NCBI RefSeq assembly: GCF_000956535.1
Contig: NZ_JYIY01000080.1
Coordinates: 248,001 to 312,000, forward strand
Reading direction: 5' to 3'
Origin: Microbacterium ginsengisoli
GTDB taxonomy: Bacteria > Actinomycetota > Actinomycetes > Actinomycetales > Microbacteriaceae
Length of the DNA: 64,000 bases
This document shows positions 17,450 to 26,682 of this stretch, in pieces (within the stretch, counting starts at the first letter, position 1; every line of letters begins with the position of its first letter). The translations under genes and the position numbers were made by a program. Below the pieces are notes generated by a model, which worked only from the letters and a program-made list of their open reading frames with translations, did not search any database and had not been told where the DNA came from.

Positions 17450-18379
17450 TCAGTCGTCGTGGATGACGCGTGCCCCCGGCACCGGGCCGTGCACGTGGTG
17501 CGCGACGTGCCCGGCGGCCGAGAGCCCGATCTGCAGGTCGATGGCGGCCTCGGGGCCCGCCGCGAGGAACGCGACCGTGGGACCCGAACCCGAGACGATC
17601 CCTTCGAGGGCGCCGGCGGCGCGACCCGTCTCGAGCAGGTCGGCGAGGTCGGGTCGCAGCGCGAGCGCGGCCTGCTGCAGATCATTGCGAAGGCTCGCGG
17701 CGAGCATGTGCGCATCGCCCGCGCGCAGCGCATGCAGAACGGCGTCATCGACCATCGGCCGACGCGCGGGCACGATGTCGAGCGAGGCGTCGTCGCGGTG
17801 CGCGTCGAGGGCGGCGAACACGGCCGGAGTCGACAGGCCGTCCTCGCTCGTGACGATCACCCAGTCGAAACGCCCGCGCGCCAGGGCAGGACTCAGGTCG
17901 TCGCCGCGCCCCAGCCCGATCGCCGTGCCGCCGGTGAGCGCGAACGGCACGTCGGCACCGAGTTCGGCCGCCAGCTCCCGCAGCCGGATCGGCGAGATAC
18001 CGGTTCCCCACAGCGCGTCGCACGCGACGAGGGCGGCTGCGGCATCCGCGGATCCTCCGCCCATCCCACCTGCGACGGGCACACCCTTGACGATGCGCAG
18101 GTGCACGCCCGCGTCGATGCCCGCCTCGTCCGCGACCAGCTGCGCGGCGCGCACGGCGAGGTTGCGGGCGTCGAGTGGGACGCCCGCGACATCCACCGAT
18201 CCGGTGACCTCGATCGTCAGGTCGTCCGACGCCGAGGCCCACACGTCCTCGTACGCGGAGACGGCCTGGTACGCCGAGGCGACGTCGTGGTACCCGTCGG
18301 CGCCGAGCGCGCCGACCTCGAAGAAGAGGTTGATCTTGCCCGGGGCGCGCACGTGCACCGTCGGGGCGGGGAGGATCAC
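17450..18379 (-). CDS. ispE: 4-diphosphocytidyl-2-C-methyl-D-erythritol kinase
   Basis: 309 aa GHMP kinase of the MEP isoprenoid pathway. N-terminal [14 protein letters not shown], the ATP loop [17 protein letters not shown], and the C-terminal [13 protein letters not shown]. The GTG at 18379 overlaps the aldo/keto reductase stop by 4 bp. rsmA and ispE are usually adjacent in actinobacteria; here the reductase gene is inserted between them without breaking the overlaps. Confidence 0.93.
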   Translation of the reverse strand: MILPAPTVHVRAPGKINLFFEVGALGADGYHDVASAYQAVSAYEDVWASASDDLTIEVTGSVDVAGVPLDARNLAVRAAQLVADEAGIDAGVHLRIVKGVPVAGGMGGGSADAAAALVACDALWGTGISPIRLRELAAELGADVPFALTGGTAIGLGRGDDLSPALARGRFDWVIVTSEDGLSTPAVFAALDAHRDDASLDIVPARRPMVDDAVLHALRAGDAHMLAASLRNDLQQAALALRPDLADLLETGRAAGALEGIVSGSGPTVAFLAAGPEAAIDLQIGLSAAGHVAHHVHGPVPGARVIHDD

Positions 18380-19443
18380 AGCTTCGATGATTCCGCCCAC
18401 AGGTTGACGTCGATGACATCCGACAGCGCGTCGATGCGCTCGAGCTCGTCGGTGTCGAAGGCCGGTCCGGTGAGGGCGGCCAGGTTCTCGTCGAGCTGCT
18501 CGATGCTGGAGGCCCCCATGAGCGCCGAGCACACGGTGGGCTCGCGCAGCACCCACTGGATCGCCATCTGCGCGAGCGTCTGACCGCGCTCCTTCGCGAT
18601 CGTGTTCAGTGATCGCAGCGACGCGATCGCCTGGTGCGACAGCGCCCGGTCGGGCAGGCTGTCGCGCGGCTGCGAGCGCTTGGCCTTGCCGTCGCCGAGG
18701 TACTTGCCGGTCAGGAGCCCCTGGGCGAGCGGCGTGAAGGCGATAGCCGACATGCCCTCTTCGGCGAGGACGCCCGTCAGACCGTCCTCGATCCACCGGT
18801 TGAGGATCGAGTAGGCGGGCTGATGGATGATCAGCGGCGTGCCGAGGCTGCGGGCCACCGCCGCGGCGACCGCGGTGCGCTCCGCGGAGTACGACGAGAT
18901 GCCCACGTAGAGCGCCTTGCCCTGGCGCACGAGCGTGTCGAGCGCGCCGATGGTCTCCTCGACGGGAGTGTCGGGATCGACCCGGTGGGAGTAGAAGATG
19001 TCGACGTAGTCGAGCCCGAGCCTCGTCAGCGACTGATCGGCGCTCGCGAGAATGTACTTGCGGCTGCCGAGGTCGCCGTGCGGCCCGGGCCACATGTCCC
19101 ACCCCGCCTTGGACGACACGACCAGCTCGTCCCGGTAGGGCTTGAAGTCCTCGCGCAGCATGCGTCCGAAGTTGGTCTCCGCGGCGCCGTAGGGAGGACC
19201 GTAGTTGTTGGCCAGGTCGAAGTGGATGATGCCGCGGTCGAAGGCGTGCCGGAGGATGCCGCGCTGCGTGTCGAAGGCGACGTTGTCGCCGAAGTTCCAC
19301 CACAGGCCGAGCGAGATCGGCGGGAGGTAGAGACCGGATGTCCCGACCTGACGGTACTCGGTGAGGTCGTACCGATCCGGGGCCGCCGTGTAGGGCCGGT
19401 GGATGTCGGGGACGGAGGGTCGGATACGCGGCTCTGTGCTCAC
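18376..19443 (-). CDS. Aldo/keto reductase, YghZ-like
   Basis: 355 aa TIM-barrel reductase. Catalytic set is visible: D (HFDLANNYG), Y in the same loop, K ([12 protein letters not shown]) and H ([14 protein letters not shown]). The [14 protein letters not shown] loop is typical of the YghZ/L-glyceraldehyde 3-phosphate reductase group. Translationally coupled to rsmA upstream and ispE downstream by GTGA overlaps, an unusual location for this enzyme. Confidence 0.9.
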   Translation of the reverse strand: MSTEPRIRPSVPDIHRPYTAAPDRYDLTEYRQVGTSGLYLPPISLGLWWNFGDNVAFDTQRGILRHAFDRGIIHFDLANNYGPPYGAAETNFGRMLREDFKPYRDELVVSSKAGWDMWPGPHGDLGSRKYILASADQSLTRLGLDYVDIFYSHRVDPDTPVEETIGALDTLVRQGKALYVGISSYSAERTAVAAAVARSLGTPLIIHQPAYSILNRWIEDGLTGVLAEEGMSAIAFTPLAQGLLTGKYLGDGKAKRSQPRDSLPDRALSHQAIASLRSLNTIAKERGQTLAQMAIQWVLREPTVCSALMGASSIEQLDENLAALTGPAFDTDELERIDALSDVIDVNLWAESSKL

Positions 19444-20297
19444 CCGCCCAGGCTAGCCGCCGCGCGGGCGATGCGCAGGTAGTCCTCGACGGTGAGGTCC
19501 TCACCGCGGGCGGTGGGGGCGACATCCGCGCTCTCGAGCAGCGCACTGGCCGCCGCGGACGACCCGCCGAGCACCCCGGAGAGCGCCTGCCGCAGCATCT
19601 TGCGGCGCTGTTGGAAGGCCGCGTCGACGATGCGGAACGTCGTCTGCCGCTCGGCCTCGGTGCCTCGCGCCGCGTGCGCGCGGGCGAATCCCACGAGCAC
19701 GCTGTCGACATTGGGCACGGGCCAGAACACCATGCGCGACACCGTGCCGACCAGGCGCCAGTCGCCGTACCACGACGCCTTGACGCTGGGGGCGCCGTAG
19801 ACCTTGGAACCCGGCCCCGCGGCGAGCCGCTCGCCGACTTCGGCCTGCACCATCACGACGCCGCGGTCGAGACGCGGGAAGGTCTCCATGAAGTGGAGCA
19901 GCACGGGCACGGACACGTTGTACGGCAGATTCGCGACGAGCACCGTCGGCTCCCCCGGCAGCGAGGTGATCGTGAGCGCGTCGGCGTCGACCACGGTGAG
20001 GGCACCGTCCTCGACACCGTGGTCGGCGGCGGTCTGCGGAAGTCGCGCGGCGAGGCGGTGGTCGATCTCGACCGCGGTCACCCGGGCGCCGGTCTCCAAG
20101 ATCGCGAGCGTCAGCGACCCGAGCCCCGGGCCGACCTCGACGACGCGGTCGTCGGCCGTGACGGATGCCGCGGCCACGATCTTGCGCACGGTGCCGGGGT
20201 CGTGCACGAAGTTCTGGCCGAGCTTCTTCGTCGGGGTGACGTCGAGCTCGGCGGCGAGGGCGCGGATCTCGGCCGCGCCGAGCAGATGCACGGTCAC
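19440..20297 (-). CDS. rsmA: 16S rRNA (adenine1518-N6/adenine1519-N6)-dimethyltransferase
   Basis: 285 aa. SAM motif [17 protein letters not shown] catalytic motif ([17 protein letters not shown]), [12 protein letters not shown] and a C-terminal helical domain. Dimethylates two adenines at the 3' end of 16S rRNA. The GTG at 20297 is 6 nt after a TAGGGT hexamer, so it is probably leaderless; a second GTG two codons on is possible. Confidence 0.95.
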   Translation of the reverse strand: MTVHLLGAAEIRALAAELDVTPTKKLGQNFVHDPGTVRKIVAAASVTADDRVVEVGPGLGSLTLAILETGARVTAVEIDHRLAARLPQTAADHGVEDGALTVVDADALTITSLPGEPTVLVANLPYNVSVPVLLHFMETFPRLDRGVVMVQAEVGERLAAGPGSKVYGAPSVKASWYGDWRLVGTVSRMVFWPVPNVDSVLVGFARAHAARGTEAERQTTFRIVDAAFQQRRKMLRQALSGVLGGSSAAASALLESADVAPTARGEDLTVEDYLRIARAAASLGG

Positions 20298-20303
20298 CCC
20301 CTC

Positions 20304-20309
20304 ACCCTA
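20304..20309 (-). promoter_or_regulatory. -10 element, leaderless start for rsmA
   Basis: TAGGGT on the minus strand, 6 nt before the GTG at 20297. Confidence 0.55.
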
Positions 20310-20352
20310 ACGAGGCGCGGAGTCAACCCCGACCCGCCCCTCCGGGCGCCAC

Positions 20353-20358
20353 TAGGGT
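20353..20358 (+). promoter_or_regulatory. -10 element, leaderless start for MFS gene
   Basis: TAGGGT, 6 nt before the GTG at 20365. Confidence 0.55.
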
Positions 20359-20364
20359 GGTGCG

Positions 20365-21810
20365 GTGAGCACTGGAACGATCCCCGCCGACGCCTTCTCT
20401 CTGCGCAGCCCCTTCGGGCGACGGGCGGTGGGGCTGTCGGTCGCGGCGGCCGTCGGAGGTTTCCTGTTCGGCTTCGACTCGTCGGTCATCAACGGCGCGG
20501 TCGACTCGATCGGCGGGCACTTCTCCCTCGGCTCGGCACTGACGGGCTTCGTCGTCGCGGTGGCGCTCCTCGGGTGCGCCGTCGGCGCGATGATCGCCGG
20601 CTCGCTCTCCGATCGCTGGGGGCGCCTGCGCGTCATGCTGCTCGGCGCCGGCCTGTTCTTCGTCTCCTCGATCGGCGCGGGCCTCACCTTCAGCGTTCCC
20701 GACCTGATCCTGTGGCGCGTGGTGAGCGGCCTCGGCATCGGCATCGCCTCTGTCGTCGCGCCGGCCTATATCGCCGAGATCGCACCGCGTCAGATCCGCG
20801 GATCGCTGGCGTCGCTGCAGCAGCTCGCGATCACGCTCGGCATCTTCGGGGCACTGCTGTCCGACGCGCTGCTCGCGACGTGGGCCGATGGCGCCGCGAA
20901 CACGCTCTGGCTCGGCCTGGAGGCCTGGCGCTGGATGTTCATCGTCGGGGTGATCCCCTCGGCGGTCTACGGGATCCTGGCTCTCACCCTCCCCGAGTCC
21001 CCGCGCTTCCTTCTCGCCGCCGGCCGCACCGACGAGGCGCGCGCGATCTTCGCCCGCCTCGTGCCGCCGGCCGACCTGGAGCAGACCCTGCGCGAGCTGA
21101 CGAACGCGATCAGCGCGGACCGCACCACCAAGAAGGCGTCGCTGCGCGGACACGTGCTCGGACTTCAGCCGATCGTCTGGGTGGGCATCATCCTGTCGGT
21201 GTTCCAGCAGTTCGTCGGCATCAACGTGATCTTCTACTACTCGACGACGCTGTGGCGCGCGGTCGGGTTCACCGAGGGTGACTCGCTGGTCATCAGCGTC
21301 ATCACCTCGGTCACGAACGTCGTCGTCACCCTGGTCGCGATCTTCCTCGTCGACCGGGTGGGCCGAAAGCCCATCCTGCTGGTCGGCTCGGTGCTGATGA
21401 CCCTGTCGCTGGGCATCATGGCGCTCGCGTTCACCTTCTCGGTCACGGTGAACGGCGAGGTGTCCCTCCCGGGCGCCTGGGGCCCGATCGCGCTCGTCGC
21501 CGCGAATCTGTTCGTCATCGGGTTCGGCGCGTCGTGGGGCCCGCTCGTGTGGGTGCTGCTGGGCGAGATCTTCCCGAGCCGCATCCGCGGTCGCGCGCTC
21601 GGCGTCGCGGCCGCGGCGCAGTGGATCGCGAACTTCGTCATCACGGTCTCGTTCCCCTCGATGTCGGCGTGGTCGCTGCCGCTCACCTACGGCATGTACG
21701 CCGTGTTCGCGGCCCTCTCCTTCGTCTACGTGCTGCTGAAGGTGCCGGAGACCAAGGGCATGGAGCTCGAGAAGACCGAGACGCTGTTCGTGGCGGCACC
21801 CAAGAGGTGA
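20365..21810 (+). CDS. Sugar-porter MFS transporter
   Basis: 481 aa, 12 transmembrane helices. Sugar-porter signatures: GFLFGFDSSVINGA in TM1, SDRWGRLRVM, PAYIAEIAPRQIRGSLASLQQLAIT, PESPRFLL, QQFVGINVIFYYS, VDRVGRKPILLVG and the C-terminal VPETKGMELEK. Probably proton-coupled uptake of a hexose, pentose or polyol. It stands alone, divergent from rsmA. Confidence 0.92.
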   Translation: MSTGTIPADAFSLRSPFGRRAVGLSVAAAVGGFLFGFDSSVINGAVDSIGGHFSLGSALTGFVVAVALLGCAVGAMIAGSLSDRWGRLRVMLLGAGLFFVSSIGAGLTFSVPDLILWRVVSGLGIGIASVVAPAYIAEIAPRQIRGSLASLQQLAITLGIFGALLSDALLATWADGAANTLWLGLEAWRWMFIVGVIPSAVYGILALTLPESPRFLLAAGRTDEARAIFARLVPPADLEQTLRELTNAISADRTTKKASLRGHVLGLQPIVWVGIILSVFQQFVGINVIFYYSTTLWRAVGFTEGDSLVISVITSVTNVVVTLVAIFLVDRVGRKPILLVGSVLMTLSLGIMALAFTFSVTVNGEVSLPGAWGPIALVAANLFVIGFGASWGPLVWVLLGEIFPSRIRGRALGVAAAAQWIANFVITVSFPSMSAWSLPLTYGMYAVFAALSFVYVLLKVPETKGMELEKTETLFVAAPKR

Positions 21811-21844
21811 CGGATGCCGCGGCCCGGTGCCGTCCGGTTCGCGG

Positions 21845-22198
21845 TCACGCCCGCACGAAGCGCGGCTGGCGCGGTGGGCGCCGAGGGTCCGGGGGCGCGG
21901 CGAGCGTGCCGTCGGGCGCGATGTGGTCGAGCATCGCCGCGACCACCGCGACGATGTGCGGATCGTCGACCCGATAGAGCTGCCGGCGTCCCTGCCGGCG
22001 TGCGCTGACGACACCGGCGGCGCGCAGCTTCGCGAGCTGCTGGCTCGTCGCGGGGATCGTCGCCCCGGTGCGCTCAGCGAGGGTCGTGACATCCGATTCG
22101 TCGTCCGAGAGCAGCCACACCAGGTGCAGGCGGCCCGGAACCGACAGGAGGTCGAACGTGTCGGCGGCCGCGGCGAGCTGCGCTACCGCGGCCGGCCG
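21845..22198 (-). pseudogene. ArsR-family regulator remnant lacking its start
   Basis: The frame encodes a good ArsR winged helix (ADTFDLLSVPGRLHLVWLL, VTTLAERTGATIPATSQQLAKLRAAGVVSARRQGRRQLYRVDD) up to the stop at 21845. No ATG, GTG or TTG lies in frame between the conserved N-terminal helix and about 22260; upstream codons run antisense through the ABC remnant. The 5' end was lost at the junction near 22165-22200. It might still be translated by fusion to something upstream, but no such start is credible. Confidence 0.65.
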
Positions 22199-23286
22199 AT
22201 CAACGGTGCGAACCCGGGCGTCGGGATGGTGTTCCAGTCGTTCGCGCTCATGCCGTGGCTGACCGTGCAGGGCAACGTCGAGCTGGGACTGGCCGCCCGC
22301 TCGGTGTCGGCCGCGGAGCGCCGTCAGCGCGCCCTCGACGCGATCGACCTGATCGGTCTGGACGGCTTCGAGTCGGCGTACCCGCGCGAGCTCTCCGGCG
22401 GCATGCGCCAGCGCGTGGGGAGCGCGCGCGCCCTGGTGCTGCGCCCGGACGCGCTGCTCATGGATGAGCCCTTCTCGGCTCTCGACGTGCTCACCGCCGA
22501 GAACCTGCGCAACGAGGTGATGTCGCTGTGGGCGCAGCCCGACTTCCCGACGAAGTCGGTCTGCATCGTGACCCACAACATCGAGGAGGCGGTGCTCATG
22601 GCCGACCGCGTCTTCGTCCTCGGCTCGACCCCGGGCACGTGCGCGCCGAGGTCGAGGTGCCGCTCCCCCGCCCGCGCGACCGGCGGCATCCGCTCTTCGC
22701 CCAGACCGTCGATCGGCTCTACGCCCTGCTGACCGGCACCGGCCCCGGTGCTCCCGGCACGGCGGCCGCGCCTGTCGCCGCCACTCCGCTCAGCGCGCCG
22801 CTGCCCGACGTGTCCGTGGGCGGGCTCGCCGGCCTCGTCGAGATCGTGCACTCGCACAACGGCCAGACCGACCTGCCCGACCTCGCCGACGAGCTGTCCT
22901 TCGAGGTCGACGACCTCCTTCCCCTCGTCGACGCGGCCGCCCTGCTCGGGTTCATCGAGGTCGACGGGGCGCAGCTCTTCCTCACCGAGGACGGTCGCGC
23001 CTGGGGACGCGCGGACATCCAGGAGTCGAAGAAGCTGTTCGCACGCCTCAGCGCGGCCCACGCCCCGCTCGTGCGCACGATCCTCACAGCGCTCGAGAAC
23101 AGCGACGACGGCGCCCTGCGCGACGACTTCTTCCTCGACCTGCTGCGACGCGGCTTCTCGGGGGCGGACGCGCGGGTGCAGCTGGACATCGCGATCCAGT
23201 GGGGTCGCTACGCGGAGCTCTTCGACTACGACGCCGACTCGGGCGAGCTCGTGCTCGGCGAGGTCGCCGCCGCGTTCGGGGTGTGA
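22172..23286 (+). pseudogene. NitT/TauT-type ABC ATPase remnant, 5'-truncated and frameshifted
   Basis: Homology starts at GELRYRGRPINGANPGVGMVF, just before the Q-loop. The first 80-90 residues, including Walker A, are absent. Signature (LSGGMRQRVGSARALVLRP), Walker B (ALLMDEPFSALD) and the switch His (VTHNIEEAV) remain. Near 22631-22640 one base is missing after VFVLGSTPG; the sequence resumes in the next frame as HVRAEVEVPLPRPRDRRHPLF and runs through an AAA-associated C-terminal domain to the stop at 23286. Truncation plus frameshift means no working ATPase. No permease or binding-protein genes remain nearby. Confidence 0.75.
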
Positions 23287-23323
23287 CCCCGACCGAGCGG
23301 CGCACCGCTGTTGCGGAGCCGGT

Positions 23324-24217
23324 TCAGAACTCGCCGTAGACGGCGAGCGTGTTCGCCGCGAGCTGTGCGCACAGCTCGTCGAGGTCGGTCTCGAGCGTCT
23401 CGGCCATGAACCGCACGGTCAGCGGCACGAGGTACGGGGCGTTCGGGCGACCGCGGTAGGGCGCGGGCGTGAGGAACGGGGCATCCGTCTCGACCAGGAT
23501 GCGATCGCGCGGCGCCACGCGGAGGGCGTCGCGCAGGTTCTCGGCGTTCTTGAACGTGACGTTGCCCGCGAAGCTCAGCCAGTAGCCGCGGTCGGTCGCG
23601 ACCCGCGCCATGTCGGCGTCGCCGGAGAAGCAGTGGAACACGGTCTTCTCCGGGGCGCCCACACGGTCGAGGGTGTCGAAGACGGCCTGGTGTGCGTCGC
23701 GGTCGTGGATCTGCATGGCGATGCGGTGTCGCTTCGCGATCGCGATGTGCGCCTCGAAGCTCTCGACCTGGGCCGCGATGCCGTCCTCGCCGGTGCGGAA
23801 GAAGTCGAGTCCGGTCTCGCCGACCGCGCGCACTCGGGGCTGGGCGGCGAGGGCGTCGATGACCTCGATCGCCTCAGCAAGGCGTCCGGCGGCGGCGTAC
23901 TCGGGCGCCTCGTTCGGGTGCAGGGCGACGGCGGCGAGCACCCGGCGGTCCTGCTCAGCAGCCCACGCACACCACTGCGACGACTCGATGTCGCCGCCCA
24001 CCTGCACGACGCCGGCGATGCCGACGGCCTCGGCCCGGTCGAGCTGCTCGACGAGCGTCAGCGGGGAGTCGCCGTCGGCGATCTCGAGGTGCGTGTGGTT
24101 GTCGTAGACGGCGACGGCGAGGGGTTCCGGCGCGTCGGGATAGCGCAGGTCCTTGCGCCCGTCGGCCGTGCGCTCGCGCACGTACTGGCTGGGATCGCTC
24201 GGAACCTGCGCGCTCAC
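23324..24217 (-). CDS. TatD-family metal-dependent hydrolase
   Basis: 297 aa. Metal ligands: DNHTHLE, GETGLDFFRTG, MQIHDRDAH, VFHCFSGD and ETDAPFL. TatD enzymes are 3'-5' exonucleases or deoxyribonucleases. An extra 35-residue N-terminal segment precedes the barrel. The GTG overlaps the metG stop by 4 bp; metG-tatD is a conserved actinobacterial pair. Confidence 0.92.
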   Translation of the reverse strand: MSAQVPSDPSQYVRERTADGRKDLRYPDAPEPLAVAVYDNHTHLEIADGDSPLTLVEQLDRAEAVGIAGVVQVGGDIESSQWCAWAAEQDRRVLAAVALHPNEAPEYAAAGRLAEAIEVIDALAAQPRVRAVGETGLDFFRTGEDGIAAQVESFEAHIAIAKRHRIAMQIHDRDAHQAVFDTLDRVGAPEKTVFHCFSGDADMARVATDRGYWLSFAGNVTFKNAENLRDALRVAPRDRILVETDAPFLTPAPYRGRPNAPYLVPLTVRFMAETLETDLDELCAQLAANTLAVYGEF

Positions 24218-25788
24218 GCGGTCTCGACCCGCGGGAAGAGAGGAGCCAGCCCGTTGACCGATGTGCCGGGACGAAGGATGCCCCAGCTCCCCGCCGCGCG
24301 CAGCGGCTGGTCGACCAGGCGCCCCAGGCTCTCCGCGGCGCCGAGTGCGATCCAGAGCTTCTCTGTCGCGATCGGGGTGACCGGGCTCAGCAGCACGGCG
24401 AGGGCCCGCAGCCCCTCGGCTGCCGTGTAGAGCACGGTGCCGAGCCGCTCGCGGTCGCCGTCCTCCTTGGCGAGCACCCAGGGCTCGTTCTCGGTGATGT
24501 AGCCGTTGAGGGCGTCGACGATGGTCCAGATCGCGGCGATCGCCTCATCGATGCGGAACCGCTCGATGGCCGCATCGGCGTTCGCCGCGGCATCCGCCAC
24601 GATCTTCTGGATCTCGAGATCGCCCTCCGCATACGCGGCCGGCGGCGGCACGATGCCCTCGACGTAGCGCTCGATCATCGCGATCGTGCGGGAGGCGAGG
24701 TTGCCGAAACCGTTGGCGAGCTCGGCCTGGTAGCGGGCGGAGAGGTCCTCCCACGAGAACGAGCCGTCCTGGCCGAACGCGATCGCCGACAGGAAGTAGA
24801 AGCGGTACGCGTCGGAGCCGAACGTGTCGGTGATCTCGGTCGGCGCGATGCCGGTGAGCTTCGACTTCGACATCTTCTCGCCGCCGACGAGCAGCCAGCC
24901 GTGCGCGAACACGCCGCGCGGAACCTCGAGACCCGCCGCGAGCAGCATCGCCGGCCAGATGACCGCGTGGAAGCGCAGGATGTCCTTGCCGACCACGTGG
25001 AACGCCGGCCACCGGCGCTCGAACTGGGTCTCGTCGGCGCCGTAGCCGACGGCGGTCGCGTAGTTCAGCAGCGCGTCGACCCACACGTAGATGACGTGGG
25101 TGTCGTCCCACGGCACCTTGATGCCCCAGTCGAACGCGGAGCGCGAGATCGACAGGTCCTTCAGGCCCGAGCGCACGAAGGAGATGACCTCGTTGCGCGC
25201 CGACTCGGGACGGATGAAGTCGGGGTTGTCCTTGTAGAGCTTCAGCAGGGGCTCGGTGAACTCGCTGAGCTTGAAGAAGTAGTTCTTCTCCTGCAGCAGC
25301 TCGAGCGGCTTGGAGTGGATCGCGCAGACCTTCAGACCCTCGAACGGACCGGTGCCGTCGACGATCTCACTCTCGGGCTTGAACTCCTCGCAGCCCACGC
25401 AGTACAGCGCCTCGTACTCGCCGGCGTAGATGTAGCCGCGGTCGTAGATGGCCTGCACGAAACGCTTGACGCCCTCCTCATGCCGCTCCTGGGTGGTGCG
25501 GATGAAGTCGTCGTTCGAGACGTCCAGCGTCGTCAGCAGCGGGAACCACGCCTCGCCGACCAGCTTGTCGACCCACTCCTGCGGGGTGACGCCGTTGGCG
25601 GCCGCGGCGCGCAGCATCTTCTGCCCGTGCTCGTCGGTTCCCGTCAGCATCCAGGTGTCATCGCCCGCCTGGCGGTGCCAGCGGGCAAGGGTGTCCACCG
25701 CGACGGTCGTGTACCCGTGGCCGATGTGCGGCACATCGCTCGGGTAGTAGATCGGCGTCGTGATGTAGAAGGAGGAACCGGACGTCAC
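24214..25788 (-). CDS. metG: Methionyl-tRNA synthetase
   Basis: 524 aa, the short form without the C-terminal tRNA-binding domain. Class I signatures: HIGHG near residue 22 and KMSKS near residue 300 (GGEKMSKSKLTG); one knuckle cysteine pair is seen (YCVGCEEF). The GTG at 25788 is 6 nt after TAGAAT, a probable leaderless start. Confidence 0.95.
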   Translation of the reverse strand: MTSGSSFYITTPIYYPSDVPHIGHGYTTVAVDTLARWHRQAGDDTWMLTGTDEHGQKMLRAAAANGVTPQEWVDKLVGEAWFPLLTTLDVSNDDFIRTTQERHEEGVKRFVQAIYDRGYIYAGEYEALYCVGCEEFKPESEIVDGTGPFEGLKVCAIHSKPLELLQEKNYFFKLSEFTEPLLKLYKDNPDFIRPESARNEVISFVRSGLKDLSISRSAFDWGIKVPWDDTHVIYVWVDALLNYATAVGYGADETQFERRWPAFHVVGKDILRFHAVIWPAMLLAAGLEVPRGVFAHGWLLVGGEKMSKSKLTGIAPTEITDTFGSDAYRFYFLSAIAFGQDGSFSWEDLSARYQAELANGFGNLASRTIAMIERYVEGIVPPPAAYAEGDLEIQKIVADAAANADAAIERFRIDEAIAAIWTIVDALNGYITENEPWVLAKEDGDRERLGTVLYTAAEGLRALAVLLSPVTPIATEKLWIALGAAESLGRLVDQPLRAAGSWGILRPGTSVNGLAPLFPRVETA

Positions 25789-25794
25789 CCATAG

Positions 25795-25800
25795 ATTCTA
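25795..25800 (-). promoter_or_regulatory. -10 element, leaderless start for metG
   Basis: TAGAAT on the minus strand, 6 nt before the GTG at 25788. Confidence 0.6.
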
Positions 25801-25840
25801 GAAGGGCCGGATGCCCCTCCTCGCCGTTGTGACGGCCTCT

Positions 25841-26659
25841 TCAGCCGCGGCGCGCGAGGGCCGCTTGGTACAGGTCGCGGGAGGCGAGTCCCGTCTCGGC
25901 GGCGACGGCGGTCGCGGCATCCTTCAATCGGGTTCCCGCCCGGTCGAGCTCGACCACCCGCGCGACGGCGCCGTCGAGGGAGACGGAGACCGGCACCGCA
26001 CCCGCGACCACCACGACGCACTCCCCGCGCACGCCCGCCTCCGCCCAGGCGGAGAGCTCGGCGAGGCCGCCGCGTACGACCTCCTCGTGCAGCTTCGTGA
26101 GCTCGCGGCACACGGCCGCGCGGCGGTCTCCGCCGAACGCCGCGCCCATGTCGGCGAGCGTCGCAGCCAGGCGGGTCGGCGCCTCGAAGAACACCATCGT
26201 GCGGCGCTCGCCGGCGAGCGCGCCGAACGCCGACGCCCGCTCCCCGCTCTTTCGCGGCACGAAGCCTTCGAAGGTGAACCGATCGGTCGGGAGGCCGGCG
26301 AGCGCGAGGGCGGTGACGACGGCGGACGGACCGGGGATGACGGTGAGCTCGACGCCCTGTGCGACGGCCTCGGCGACCACGGCGTAGCCCGGGTCACTCA
26401 CTGTCGGCATACCCGCGTCGCTGAGCAGCACGACCTCTCGGGTCGCGGCGAGCGCCGCGACCTCGGCGGCCTTCTGCTTCTCGTTGTGGTCGTGCACCGC
26501 GATCAGCCGCGGGCGGTTCTCGATGCCGAGGCCGGCGAGCAGGCGCTGGGCGGTGCGGGTGTCCTCGGCGCAGATGACCTCGGCGGCCTCGAGCACTTCT
26601 CGCAGCCGCGTCGACGCGTCGCCGAGGTTGCCGATCGGAGTCGCCGCGAGCTTCAACAC
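25841..26659 (-). CDS. rsmI: 16S rRNA (cytidine1402-2'-O)-methyltransferase
   Basis: 272 aa tetrapyrrole-methylase fold. LAATPIGNLGDASTRLREVL, AEDTRTAQRLL, LLSDAGMPTVSDPGY and VIPGPSAVVTALALAG are all RsmI hallmarks. The GTG at 26659 is chosen because a TATGCT hexamer lies 6 nt upstream and the protein then starts MLKLAATPIGN as in homologues. Divergent from the mannosyltransferase with only 23 bp between start codons. Confidence 0.94.
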   Translation of the reverse strand: MLKLAATPIGNLGDASTRLREVLEAAEVICAEDTRTAQRLLAGLGIENRPRLIAVHDHNEKQKAAEVAALAATREVVLLSDAGMPTVSDPGYAVVAEAVAQGVELTVIPGPSAVVTALALAGLPTDRFTFEGFVPRKSGERASAFGALAGERRTMVFFEAPTRLAATLADMGAAFGGDRRAAVCRELTKLHEEVVRGGLAELSAWAEAGVRGECVVVVAGAVPVSVSLDGAVARVVELDRAGTRLKDAATAVAAETGLASRDLYQAALARRG

Positions 26660-26665
26660 CGCCCC

Positions 26666-26675
26666 AGCATAGGCT
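26666..26675. promoter_or_regulatory. Overlapping divergent -10 elements for rsmI and the mannosyltransferase
   Basis: Minus-strand TATGCT (26671-26666) is 6 nt before the rsmI GTG. Plus-strand TAGGCT (26670-26675) is 7 nt before GTG 26683. They share the TA at 26670-26671. Confidence 0.55.
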
Positions 26676-26682
26676 GGTGCCC

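Noticed and set aside
19444-19711. N-terminal extension of ispE across the whole reductase gene
   Set aside because: The long frame from 19711 is out of phase with the reductase and lacks any family match before the GTG at 18379.
20365-23286. Genomic island between rsmA and tatD
   Set aside because: A sugar transporter and two remnants interrupt a commonly linked set, but there are no mobility genes, flanking repeats or clear base-composition change.
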